Part shown: piece by piece, positions 55,309 through 64,000 of the stretch
Layout: each line of letters opens with the position of its first letter
How positions within the stretch are numbered: the stretch's first letter is position 1
Source: JAGSPQ01 sp038206395
GTDB taxonomy: Bacteria > Myxococcota > Myxococcia > Myxococcales > Myxococcaceae
NCBI GenBank assembly: GCA_038206395.1
Contig: JBBRAX010000001.1
Span: 124,001-188,000, forward strand
DNA: 64,000 bases
Direction of reading: 5' to 3'
Notes under the pieces: model-generated
The model's database searches: none
Seen by the model: the letters and a program-made list of their open reading frames with translations, nothing else
What the model was told of the DNA's origin: nothing
Made by a program: the position numbers and the translations under genes

Positions 55309-58300
55309 TCAAGCGCGCCGGCGGCGCAACAGCGCCAGACCCGCGAGCCAGAGGAGGCCAATCGCTGCAGGGTCGGAGGCCGCGCAACCGCAGCCGCCCT
55401 TGGGCTCGAGCGAGTAATCGCTGCGAACCTTGATTGAGAGGCTGCGCACGTCCTGTCGGCCGCTGTCATCGGCGACCTTCACGAGGAACGCGTAGTTGCC
55501 GGGCTCGCCCGTGGGAGTGCCGCTGATGGTGCCGTCGGCGCTGAGCACGAACCCCGGAGGCAGCTTCTGCTTCGGGTCCGTCACCGCGCAGGCGAACATA
55601 CCGGGGCTGGTGGCCTGCTTGACGCAGGGCTCGCTGAACGTGACCGTCGCCGCCGCGCCGCCGTTGTGGCCGATTCTCGTGGGCTGGTAGTCGTGGCTGA
55701 GGAAGGCATCGGGCAGCGCCGTGGTGGTGATGGCGAGGCCTTCGATGTAGCTGACACGCAGCATCAGCTGGGTGAAGTCTTCAGCGCCGACGCTGTCGAC
55801 GACCTTCAGGGTCAGCAGGTAGAGGCCGGCCAGCTTCGGGGTGCCGCGCAGGTAGTCGACGCCGTTGCCGCCGTCTTCGATGCGCAGGCCGAATGCGGCA
55901 GGGAGCAACGCGCTGCTCAGCGCATCCTTGCCGTTGCCGATCGAGGTGCCGTCCTGCTCGGTGACGTTCTCGGCCAGCTGCTGGAAGCGCACGATCGCCC
56001 AGTCGTAGCCGGGCTTCCCGCCCACGGCCTGCAGGGCTTGCAGGTAGGACTGCTTGATGTAGCCGGTAGAGAGCCCTGCGGTGGCGATGTGCAGCGTCGC
56101 CGGGGGCACGACCTTGAGCTTCAAGTCCTTCGAAGCCGAGGTGCCCGCAGAGTCGGTGCAGACGACGCCGAAGAGGAAGTCACCGCCCTCGTTCGCGCGG
56201 CCTTCGATCTGCCCTTCGGGCGACAGCGCCAGCGTCGACGGCAGCCGGTTGTCGGGCTTCAGCGTCCAGACGTACGGGGGCTTGCCGCCCACCGCGACCA
56301 GCGAAGCCGCGTAGGCGCGAGAGAACTCGGCGGCCGGAAGATCCTGGTCGACGACCGCCAGCGGCAGCGTGCCAGTGGTGATCATCAATGAGAGCGAAGC
56401 CGTCGCCATCGCGCCGCCGCTGGTGGCCTTCGCATCGAAAGCGAAGGTGCCCGAGACAGCCGGAGTGCCCTGCAGATCGCCCGACGCCGACAGCGACAGG
56501 CCCGGAGGCAGCGTGCCCGCAGTGATCGACCATGTGTACGTGCCGTTGCCGCCCGTCGCCTTGAGGCGCAAGCCGTACGGCCCGTACTGCGTGGCGGCGG
56601 GAAGCGTGGTGGTGAGAATCGACAGCTGGCCCGTCGAGACCAGAATCGGCTGGGCGGCGGTGACGCAGTTGTTGACCTGGGTGATCTCGGTGATTCCGAA
56701 CTCGGGCGTCGCTGCGGGGTCGTAGTTCACGCACACGCCCAGCCAGTACTCGCGCGCGACCAGCGTCGCAGGCAGCGTGAGCATGTCGGAAACAGGGCTG
56801 GTGGCGCCTTCGGCCAGCGCCGTCACCGAGCCGATGGGCGAGAGCTTCACGTCGGAAATCGTGACCACCGCGTTGTCCGAGATGAACCAGGTGTATTTGA
56901 AAGCTCCTGCCGCGGCGTTGCCGACGTTCTTCAGCACCGCATCGCCGGCGATCGTGCCGCCGGGAGCACCCGTGGTGGGGCTGGTGACGCTGCTGACGAT
57001 CAGGTCGGCGGTGGGCGCGCCGATGTTCATCTGCGCCGGCGTGCCGGTGTTGTTGAGCTCGCTCTGCTCGACGATGGTGTTGTCGGGGTCGACGCGGGCG
57101 ATGACGAAGTAGTTGCCCGAGGTGATCGCCGCCGGAATCGGAGCGGTGGCGCTGACCTGCGCTTCGGCGCCCGGGTTGAGGCTGATCGGCAGCGAGTCGC
57201 CGATGGCGGTGTCGGTGGCCTCGTAGGTCGCGTCGGCCGACAGGTAGAAGCGCACGATGACGTTGGCGGTCGCGCGGCCACCGACGTTCTTCACCACCGC
57301 GCCCGCGCGGTACGCGACGCCCGTGTAGCCCGTCTGATCGCCGGTGACAGAGCCGACGGTGAGGTCAGGAGGAAGGAAGAAGTCGATCGCCTGATCCTTC
57401 GGAAAGGAGGCAGGCGAGCAGGTACCCGAGAGGTTGGTGGTGCACGAGAGCGCCGCGATGCCGACATTGGTCGCGCCTTGAATGCCCACTGAGGCGCTGC
57501 CGAGCGCAGGCGTGCCAACGCCATAGACGAAGCGCACCTGACCAGTGGTCTCGTAGAGGATGACCTGGAAGCTGAACTTGGCGGCGACGCTGGTGGTCGA
57601 GAGCTGGTTCCACTCGAACACCTGGTAGCGGTTCGGCGAGGCGCCGAAGGTCTGGTGCCGCATGTTCGAGCCCGTCGGAATCACCATTATGTCCCACCAG
57701 GGCGCCATGTAGGTGATCGGGTAGCTGTTCGTCGAGGTCTGGGTGTGGGGGATGCCGAGGTTCGATGAGGTGAAGGCGTTGCCGGCGACCTTCAGGTAGC
57801 CGTACTGCGACATCGACACCGACGACACCGGCGCGCCGAAGTACGAGAAGGGGAACGGGACGGTGATCGGCGTGCCCGTGGTGACGGGCGTACCAGAGGC
57901 GATCGGCGCGTAGGTGACGGCGTTGGGGCCCGACACCTGGTAGGCCTGTGCGAGCGCTGTGGCCGGAACCATCGCCGCCATTGCCGCTGCGGCAAGGGCG
58001 CCCTTTCTGAAGCTCAGCCTCCGCATCGCCATCGGAACCAGCAGGGCCAGGATCCACAGGCTGCTGAAAGTGTCACCGCTGCTGCTGCAACCGCCAACCT
58101 TCACTTCACGCTTCACTTCCATAGAGAACGCTCCAAGACCCGTGGCGCCCGTTGCATCGGTCGCCTCGACCACGAAATTGTAGGTTCCTTCCGCGTTGTC
58201 CAGCGGAAGCGTACCGGTGACCTTGCCATCGGCGGACATCGTCAGACCTGGCGGCAGCTGGCCCGAGTAGATCACGAACTTCGGCGACGCCTGAGTCGCC

Positions 58301-61300
58301 GCAGTGATCGAGAAATTAATCGCATCGCCCGGCTTCGACGTCTGGGGGATTCCAACCGCAGACAGCTTGAACCGCGCCGGAGTGATCCGGATCATGAACT
58401 CGGCGGTGTCGTTGCGGCCCTTCGCGTCTTCGACACTGAGGCTGAAAGTGAAGGTTCCTGCGCGCAGCGGCTTGCCTTCGATCACCGCGACATCCCCGGC
58501 CGGGTTGAACATCAGGCCGTCGGGAAGCTCGCCCTGCCGGGTCCACGTCAGCGGCTTCTGCATCGCCGAGATGAGCGTCATGTCGGCGTTCGCGATCGCG
58601 ATGTCGGTCAAGTAGTTCTCACCCACGAGGCCGGACGACAGCTGAAGGTTGCGGAAGAGAATCGAGCCCGGGGCGATGACGCGAATCGACAGCGTCTTTT
58701 GCGCGGTGGTGCCCAGGGAGTCCTTCACCTCAAGGGTGATGTTGTTGGCGCCGTCGACGAGCCCTACCTTCGGGTTGCCGGTGATCAGGCCGGCCGCGGT
58801 GAGGGTCAGGTTCTGCGGTAACACGCCGCTGGCCAGCCGCCACTGGTAGGGCTTCACGCCGCCCGCCGCGCCCAGCGAGAACTCGTACTTCTGGGCCGGG
58901 GTGTTGATCACCGCCGGCACCGAGTTGGTGGTGATCTCGACCTGGGTGGTGGTCGGCAGCACGCGCAGCACGAGGCGAGACTGGGCATCGCGGCCGCTGT
59001 TGGTGACGGTGACAGTGAGGCCGACAACCGCCGGAGCGTTGGGCGCTCCGGTGAGCAGCCCGTCGGCGCTGAGGCCCATGCCCATCGGCAGCGCGCCCTG
59101 GGCAGCATCGAGCGCCCACGTCGAGGCCCCACCCTGCTCGCCCAGCGCGACCAGGCGGTAGCTATAGGGGCGATCGACGATCGCGTCCGGCAGCTGCGTG
59201 GTTGCGATGCGAAGGCTCGAGGCGGCGACGGCCACCGAGGCTGAGGCAAACGCGTTGTTCGTCTCGTCTGTCTCGGCGACCACGTTGGTCGTGTCGATGA
59301 TCACGCCCAGGTAGTAGGTGCCCGCAGACATCGACGCGGGCAGCTTCACCAGCTCGGTCTGGGTGTCGGCGGCGCCGATCGCAAGCGTGGTGGTGCCTTC
59401 GATCGACGTCGCCGCGCCCTTCACGATCTGCAGGGGCACGTCATCGGCGGTGATGATCTGGTTCGCCGACGCGAAGTACCGGTACTTCACTTCGGGCGCG
59501 TTGACGTTGCCGATGTTCTTCAGCGTGCGAAGCACGGGCATGATCTCGCCCACGGCGCCGCTGGCGGCCGCTTCGACCCGCGTCACGGTGAGGTCGGCGG
59601 CGGGCGCGCGCAGCTGCACGACGCCCGTGATGACGAGGTTGTTGTTCACCTCGTTGAGCTCGGTCACCGCGCTGGTCGAGTCGACGATGATGAAGAGGTA
59701 ATAGTTCCCGGTGGGGAAGGTCTTCATCGCCGCGTCCTTGAGCGGCATCGTGAAGGGGATGTCGACGAGCACCGACGCGCCCTGGGCGACCAGCGGCACG
59801 ACCTGCTCGACCACGATGGTGTCCGACAGCAGCGAGAGCGTCGCATCGGTCGAGACGACGACGCCGACCTTGAAGTTGATGCCGTTGGCCCCTCCGATGT
59901 TGTCGATCTTCACCGACGCGCGCGCGGGCTCACCGAAGTAGCCGACGCGGGTCGGGGCGCCGGTGATCGGGTCGAGGAAGTCGGTGCCGGTGTTGACGAG
60001 GTCGGCCTGCTTCATCGTCACCTTGGTGCCCGAGGCGACGACGTTGTTCGTCTCGCTGGCTTCCGAGATCGCGTTGGCCGGGTCGATTTGCAGCAGGTAG
60101 AACCAGTCGCCGCCGGGCACGTTGCCAGGCACGGTGATGCTCAGGTTGTCGTCGACCGTCTGGCCGCCGGTGATCGCCTGGGTGCCGGTGAAGAGCACGT
60201 AGTCGCTGGCCTCGAACACATTGTTGTTCGACAGGAGGATGCGGAAGGTGACGGTGCCCGCGGGGTCTGTGCCCTGGTTGAACCACTTGGCGTTGACGGT
60301 GATCACGTTACCGGGGCCGCTGTTGGCCGGGCCCGAGACGGCGGTGGCGACGAGGTCGAGGCCGCTGACAAAGTAGCTGGCGGTGCTGCCGACGTTGTTC
60401 GTCTCGGAGGCTTCGGCGACGACGTTGGTCGTGTCGGCCTCGACGATCACGTAGTACTGGCCAGGAGGCGGAGGCGTAGACGTGGTGCCGACGCCAGTGG
60501 CGCTCGCGGCGGCGGTCGGGCTGCCTGCACCGCCGAGCGTGATGTTGGCGGGCGAGGTGTAGATGAGAATCGACCCCACGTTCTTCTGCGGCTGGGTCGA
60601 GAGGTACGCCTTCCAGGCGAAGGGCACGGCGCCAGTATCGTTCTGCCCGTAGTTCTGGAAGGTCGGGTTGACGGTGACGCTGATGTTGCTGGCGCCACCA
60701 CCCGTGAGGTTCGCGATGTTCACCGCTGCGACCGCGATGTCAGGCTGCACCGGCTGGCCGATGGTGAAGAGCGTGTTGGCCGGCCAGTTGGTCTCGGTGC
60801 AATCGCTGGAAGCGATCGAGCAGTTGAGGTGGTGGCCGCCCATGCTGCCGGTCGCGTTTTCCCAGCCTGCGGTGCCGAACGAGACGGGGCCCGAGATGGG
60901 GCCGTAATGAATGGTGAAGAGGCCTGAAGCGGTCAGCGTGACCTTGTACGTGTAGAGGATCGAGCTGAAGAACGGGCCCCAGTTGGCCCACTCGATCTCG
61001 ATCTGCCCGGCCGACTGCTTCGACTTCAGCGTGCCGGAAGCCGAGCCGTCCATGTCCTGCCACCAGCCCGCGATGATGTTGTGAACGGGCACGCCGTTGC
61101 CGTTGTCGCGCAGCGGGTTGGGAATACCGTCGCCGCTGGTGCAGATGACGCCGATCGAGCAAGGGGTCGAGCTGCCAAACATCAGGAAGCCGTTCGAGTC
61201 GACGTGCACCGACGTGAAGTTCTGGCCGTAGTACGGAAACGTGAAGCCCAGCGGGATGCTCGCGTAGCCCTCGTCTGCCGCAGGATAGGTGCCGAAGGAG

Positions 61301-61449
61301 TCGCGCGCCAACAGCGGCACGTTGGTGCCGCCCGTCATCGGCACGTAGGCCTGGGTCTGGCTGTTGACGGTATAGACCTGGGCGGAGGCAAGCGCGGCAG
61401 ACAACCCGACGCAAAGCGCCAGGAGCTTGGAGATCGAAGGCTTCGTCAT
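55309..61449 (-). CDS. Giant CARDB/Ig-like surface protein, apparent in-frame fusion of two secreted proteins
   Basis: A 2,046-residue protein. The ATG at 61449, after an AGGA element, gives signal peptide MTKPSISKLLALCVGLSAALASA. Part one: an N-terminal beta domain, four CARDB domains (starting near residues 232, 361, 479 and 614), then Ig-like He_PIG domains (about 740-1100). At about 1118-1142 comes a MYXO-CTERM-like GGCSSSGDTFSSLWILALL followed by MAMRRLSFRKGALAAAAMAA, which is a perfect signal peptide. Part two repeats the layout: beta domain, CARDB at about 1358 and 1476, He_PIG domains, and a true MYXO-CTERM (GGCGCAASDPAAIG, then LLRRRRA). CARDB and He_PIG domains serve adhesion. No stop separates the halves. 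Confidence 0.85.
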   Translation of the reverse strand: MTKPSISKLLALCVGLSAALASAQVYTVNSQTQAYVPMTGGTNVPLLARDSFGTYPAADEGYASIPLGFTFPYYGQNFTSVHVDSNGFLMFGSSTPCSIGVICTSGDGIPNPLRDNGNGVPVHNIIAGWWQDMDGSASGTLKSKQSAGQIEIEWANWGPFFSSILYTYKVTLTASGLFTIHYGPISGPVSFGTAGWENATGSMGGHHLNCSIASSDCTETNWPANTLFTIGQPVQPDIAVAAVNIANLTGGGASNISVTVNPTFQNYGQNDTGAVPFAWKAYLSTQPQKNVGSILIYTSPANITLGGAGSPTAAASATGVGTTSTPPPPGQYYVIVEADTTNVVAEASETNNVGSTASYFVSGLDLVATAVSGPANSGPGNVITVNAKWFNQGTDPAGTVTFRILLSNNNVFEASDYVLFTGTQAITGGQTVDDNLSITVPGNVPGGDWFYLLQIDPANAISEASETNNVVASGTKVTMKQADLVNTGTDFLDPITGAPTRVGYFGEPARASVKIDNIGGANGINFKVGVVVSTDATLSLLSDTIVVEQVVPLVAQGASVLVDIPFTMPLKDAAMKTFPTGNYYLFIIVDSTSAVTELNEVNNNLVITGVVQLRAPAADLTVTRVEAAASGAVGEIMPVLRTLKNIGNVNAPEVKYRYFASANQIITADDVPLQIVKGAATSIEGTTTLAIGAADTQTELVKLPASMSAGTYYLGVIIDTTNVVAETDETNNAFASASVAVAASSLRIATTQLPDAIVDRPYSYRLVALGEQGGASTWALDAAQGALPMGMGLSADGLLTGAPNAPAVVGLTVTVTNSGRDAQSRLVLRVLPTTTQVEITTNSVPAVINTPAQKYEFSLGAAGGVKPYQWRLASGVLPQNLTLTAAGLITGNPKVGLVDGANNITLEVKDSLGTTAQKTLSIRVIAPGSILFRNLQLSSGLVGENYLTDIAIANADMTLISAMQKPLTWTRQGELPDGLMFNPAGDVAVIEGKPLRAGTFTFSLSVEDAKGRNDTAEFMIRITPARFKLSAVGIPQTSKPGDAINFSITAATQASPKFVIYSGQLPPGLTMSADGKVTGTLPLDNAEGTYNFVVEATDATGATGLGAFSMEVKREVKVGGCSSSGDTFSSLWILALLVPMAMRRLSFRKGALAAAAMAAMVPATALAQAYQVSGPNAVTYAPIASGTPVTTGTPITVPFPFSYFGAPVSSVSMSQYGYLKVAGNAFTSSNLGIPHTQTSTNSYPITYMAPWWDIMVIPTGSNMRHQTFGASPNRYQVFEWNQLSTTSVAAKFSFQVILYETTGQVRFVYGVGTPALGSASVGIQGATNVGIAALSCTTNLSGTCSPASFPKDQAIDFFLPPDLTVGSVTGDQTGYTGVAYRAGAVVKNVGGRATANVIVRFYLSADATYEATDTAIGDSLPISLNPGAEAQVSATAPIPAAITSGNYFVIARVDPDNTIVEQSELNNTGTPAQMNIGAPTADLIVSSVTSPTTGAPGGTIAGDAVLKNVGNAAAGAFKYTWFISDNAVVTISDVKLSPIGSVTALAEGATSPVSDMLTLPATLVAREYWLGVCVNYDPAATPEFGITEITQVNNCVTAAQPILVSTGQLSILTTTLPAATQYGPYGLRLKATGGNGTYTWSITAGTLPPGLSLSASGDLQGTPAVSGTFAFDAKATSGGAMATASLSLMITTGTLPLAVVDQDLPAAEFSRAYAASLVAVGGKPPYVWTLKPDNRLPSTLALSPEGQIEGRANEGGDFLFGVVCTDSAGTSASKDLKLKVVPPATLHIATAGLSTGYIKQSYLQALQAVGGKPGYDWAIVRFQQLAENVTEQDGTSIGNGKDALSSALLPAAFGLRIEDGGNGVDYLRGTPKLAGLYLLTLKVVDSVGAEDFTQLMLRVSYIEGLAITTTALPDAFLSHDYQPTRIGHNGGAAATVTFSEPCVKQATSPGMFACAVTDPKQKLPPGFVLSADGTISGTPTGEPGNYAFLVKVADDSGRQDVRSLSIKVRSDYSLEPKGGCGCAASDPAAIGLLWLAGLALLRRRRA

Positions 61450-61466
61450 TTTTGTTTTTCCTAATG

Positions 61467-61502
61467 GCCGCCGATTCATTTCGGCCAAAACGAATCGGCG
61501 GC
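61467..61502 (-). promoter_or_regulatory. Strong intercistronic hairpin
   Basis: On the minus strand an 11-bp perfect GC-rich stem (GCCGCCGATTC/GAATCGGCGGC) extends by a G-U pair and three A-U pairs to about 15 bp around a 6-base loop. It lies between the stop at 61520 and the ATG at 61449. No T-run follows, so it may be a partial terminator, an mRNA-stability element or a processing site that sets the ratio of the two gene products. Confidence 0.6.
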
Positions 61503-61519
61503 GCAACGACGGCGAGCTG

Positions 61520-64000
61520 TCAGGGAATGCAGGCGACGAAATACGTGATCGTCAGCGTCTTGCCGGGCTCAGGGACGAAGAGCGGCTCGAAGTTCACCGA
61601 GTTGCCCGTCGAGTCGTACGTCCACACCTGGGCACCGCGGCTGTCGACCGGATCCAGGGCCACACCGTCGATCTTGACTTGAATCGTCTTGCCCGCCGTG
61701 AGGTCAGGCGTCGAGGTGAGGAAGAAGTTGGTGCGGTAACCGAAGGCGTTCTTGCCGATCTGCTCGAGCGCCTTGCTCCAGTCGGGGGTGCAGATTTCTT
61801 CCTTCACGCCGTTGGTGGCAACGACCGCCGCGAGGCTGCGGGGACCCGTTATGTCGTAGCTGCAACCGGCCGGTTCCGAAGGCAGGTAAGGGCCGATGCT
61901 GTTGTACGAAAACAGCGTCGCCTGCTGCGCCCCTTTGATGTTGAGCAGTTGGTTTACGTAGAAAGCGACCGGCTGGGGCGACTGATCATCGGCGTCGGAA
62001 ACGGCGACGACGGCGAGCACGGCGTCCGAGCGAAGCAGACCAGCGTTGTCGCTGGTGATCAGCGGCGCGGTGAGCGCGGCAACGGCCGGCTGCAGCGAGA
62101 GCTCGGTGCCGCTGCCGTTGGTGCCGAGGTTCACCTTCGCCTTGAACTTGTTCTCGACGTCGACCGTCGTCGGGCGAAGGACCTTCGGGTTGCTCGCATC
62201 GCCGAGGATCCGGCCCTGCTCACCGCCCGAGTCCATGTCGGTGCTGGTGACCGCGATCTGGTAGTCGACCTGCGCCGACGTCGCGTACTTGATGAAGGAC
62301 GAGAAGTTCACCGACAGCGCCACCTGCTTGTCGAACATCGAGCACGAATTGTCGATCACGATCAGGATGTCGGCCTTCGGTTTGCTGTCCTGCTTGAAGG
62401 TGTCGGTGTTCAGACCCATCGTGTCGCCCGCGCCGGCCAGCGTGATGATGTAGTCGACCGCCGAACCGTTCTGCATCACCTTGATCAGGAAGGCACCGTT
62501 GTCCGTGCCAAAGTTGATCGGGTGGTACTTCATGCTGAAGGTGACGGGAGCCGCGCCAGGCGACAGCACGGTGTTCGGCGAGATGCCGGCCGTGTTGACC
62601 GCGATGAACTCGGGGCAAGGCGAGGTGCCTGGGCAGTTCGCGCCGCCGGCAGGCTCACCCGCGGGCGAGACCATGCTGTAGCTGGTGATCGTCACCGCTG
62701 AGGTGCAGGTGTTGTAGATGGTGAAGGTGCGGGTCGCGCTGCTGCAGTCCTTCTGCACGGTGCCGAAGTTGAGGTCGTCCGGCGTGATGGTGAGGCAGCT
62801 GGCCGCGATCGCCGCGTTCAGCGCCACGACGCCTTCCGGCTTGGTCGGGTTGCTGATGCTGAAGGAAACCGAGCCCGTCGCCGCGGTGACCGCGGTCGGC
62901 ACGGTGCCCTGCGGCCACGCACGAACGGCAACCGAGAGAACCTGGCCCGGCTGCAGCTCCTTGTCGAACAGCGCGCCAGCGGGCAGCGAGAAGATGATGT
63001 TCGTCGGTGCCTTGAGATCGAGGTTCGAGATGAGGCAGAGGTCGCCCGCGTTCTGACCCTTGTTGCGGATGGTGAAGGTCAGGTCTTTGTAGTCGGGCGG
63101 CGTGACGAGGCCGAAGTTCAGGTTCAGCGGCGAGACCTCGTAGTCGCAAGGCGGGAGGACGATCGACTCGGCGTTGATCGTGACGGTGAACTTGGGCTCG
63201 TCGGGGTCGTTCGAGAAGATGTCGACTTCCCACACCTTCGTGCCGGTGCCGGTCGGGGTGATGCGCACGGGGACGTCGAGCAGCGCCTTCACGCCCGAGG
63301 CCTCGAGGCCGATCGCCTGATCATACGAGCCGATGCTCGGCAGGTTGGTGCACATGCCGTTCGCCAGCACTTCCCCGACGCAGAGCTCGCCGACGGTGGC
63401 GGTGTTGCCGGTGACGCCGGCCTTCACGCGCACTTCCCAGAAGACCGTGCCGGTGCCCATCGCGCCGAGGTGCAGGTTCGCCTTCGGATCCGGCGGGGTC
63501 GGCTTGGTGCCGACGTTCTGCACGGTCATCTTGCGGTTCACGTAGCTGTTGGCGCCCGCGAAGTACGCGACGCGGCCGAAGTTCAGGTTGGCCGGCTTCA
63601 AGTCGATGTCAGGACCACCGCCGTAGCCTTTGAGCTGCTCAATGCCGGCGGGCTGCTTGATGAGGGAGGTGGTGAAGTCGAGCCGCGCGTTGCGGGGCCC
63701 GAGCAGTGTGGGCTTGAAGGTGACGGTGACCTTGACGGTGCCGGGCATGAGCGCGCTGTTGGCGTCGCGGGTGGCCGCGGGAACTTCGACCGGGCCCGCG
63801 CTGGCAAGCTTGTAGTCGCCGGTGCTGGGGACGAGGTTGTTGAGGGTGACGGGCTTGAGGCCCAGGTTGCTGAAGGTGACGTCGCCGGTGACCGCGAGGC
63901 CCGGGGTGACGTAGCCGAGGTCGAGCGGGTTCGGGGCCCAGGTCAGCACGGCGTCGACGCCGGTGCCGATGAGCTTGACGACCTTGTCGGGGCAGCCATC
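61520..64000 (-). CDS. Large secreted vWA/choice-of-anchor D-type protein, 5' end outside window
   Basis: The frame is open to the window end, so the N-terminus lies beyond 64000; 826 residues are visible. The first ~500 are repeated Ig-like beta units of choice-of-anchor D/ASPM-SPD-2-Hydin type: YVTPGLAVTGDVTFSNLGL, LNFGRVAYFAG, LNLNFGLVTPPDYKDL and DLNFGTVQKDCSSATRTF. A von Willebrand A-like domain follows, with the MIDAS-type motif DILIVIDNSCSMFDKQ (near 62350). The C-terminal region continues this vWA-like domain and a small beta domain. Cys residues are frequent. It is probably a secreted or surface-exposed metal-dependent adhesin. It is 70 bases upstream of the CARDB fusion gene. Confidence 0.82.
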   Translation of the reverse strand, partial: DGCPDKVVKLIGTGVDAVLTWAPNPLDLGYVTPGLAVTGDVTFSNLGLKPVTLNNLVPSTGDYKLASAGPVEVPAATRDANSALMPGTVKVTVTFKPTLLGPRNARLDFTTSLIKQPAGIEQLKGYGGGPDIDLKPANLNFGRVAYFAGANSYVNRKMTVQNVGTKPTPPDPKANLHLGAMGTGTVFWEVRVKAGVTGNTATVGELCVGEVLANGMCTNLPSIGSYDQAIGLEASGVKALLDVPVRITPTGTGTKVWEVDIFSNDPDEPKFTVTINAESIVLPPCDYEVSPLNLNFGLVTPPDYKDLTFTIRNKGQNAGDLCLISNLDLKAPTNIIFSLPAGALFDKELQPGQVLSVAVRAWPQGTVPTAVTAATGSVSFSISNPTKPEGVVALNAAIAASCLTITPDDLNFGTVQKDCSSATRTFTIYNTCTSAVTITSYSMVSPAGEPAGGANCPGTSPCPEFIAVNTAGISPNTVLSPGAAPVTFSMKYHPINFGTDNGAFLIKVMQNGSAVDYIITLAGAGDTMGLNTDTFKQDSKPKADILIVIDNSCSMFDKQVALSVNFSSFIKYATSAQVDYQIAVTSTDMDSGGEQGRILGDASNPKVLRPTTVDVENKFKAKVNLGTNGSGTELSLQPAVAALTAPLITSDNAGLLRSDAVLAVVAVSDADDQSPQPVAFYVNQLLNIKGAQQATLFSYNSIGPYLPSEPAGCSYDITGPRSLAAVVATNGVKEEICTPDWSKALEQIGKNAFGYRTNFFLTSTPDLTAGKTIQVKIDGVALDPVDSRGAQVWTYDSTGNSVNFEPLFVPEPGKTLTITYFVACIP

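Overview
The window is high-GC bacterial chromosome, almost fully coding, with short intergenic gaps and many ATGA/GTGA gene overlaps. It most likely comes from a myxobacterium (Myxococcota). The main evidence is three C-terminal tags of the MYXO-CTERM type (a Gly-Cys motif, a hydrophobic segment, then an Arg cluster). They occur on a secreted metalloprotease (51127-52590) and twice inside one giant surface protein (55309-61449). Large secreted repeat proteins, many TPR proteins and a very long coiled-coil protein fit the same group. The genus cannot be told from the sequence.

Layout. 1-2019 (+): a HEAT-repeat protein cut by the window edge and a degenerate HD-GYP protein. 2002-7539 (-): a tight seven-gene run of RluA-family pseudouridine synthase, small hypothetical, HTH/J-like protein, MinD/FlhG-like ATPase, HNH endonuclease, SelA and DUF1003 membrane protein. 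A second HNH paralogue follows (7764-8309), with a strong terminator, then tRNA-Ala(CGC) and tRNA-Thr(CGT). 8678-13622: DoxX protein, lytic transglycosylase and a membrane histidine kinase. 13639-21315 (-): a membrane-anchored carboxypeptidase-regulatory/PDZ protein below a roughly 1,813-residue methyltransferase-like coiled-coil protein, with a divergent membrane-anchored gene (21370-22113). 22114-22448 has no gene but carries two copies of one 20-bp perfect palindrome. 22449-29404 (-): a nine-gene run that looks like a salvage and recycling operon (two TPR proteins, NamZ-type muramidase, phosphoesterase-like protein, NadD, Nudix, thymidine kinase, uracil phosphoribosyltransferase, hypoxanthine phosphoribosyltransferase).

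29443-31790 (+): a small lipoprotein, then a decayed J-domain/membrane protein with frameshifts and an in-frame stop, joined to an HSP70 remnant. 31868-41651: MutS2, RNase R with an outer-membrane-type protein and a Lys-rich protein, MoeA, GTP cyclohydrolase II and a metallo-beta-lactamase-fold hydrolase. 41662-53807: a giant alpha-2-macroglobulin with a thioester motif, an ABC exporter, RlmE, a periplasmic hypothetical, a zinc-ribbon protein, the MYXO-CTERM protease and an acyl-CoA dehydrogenase.

53872-64000 (-): a surface-protein cluster. A von Willebrand/choice-of-anchor-type protein, truncated by the window end, is followed by a 2,046-residue CARDB/Ig-like protein that looks like two complete secreted proteins fused in frame. 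A Cys-rich lipoprotein with six internal repeats comes last, then a terminator. The best candidates for undescribed biology are the methyltransferase-like coiled-coil locus, the fused MYXO-CTERM protein, the palindrome pair and the MinD-like/HTH-J pair.
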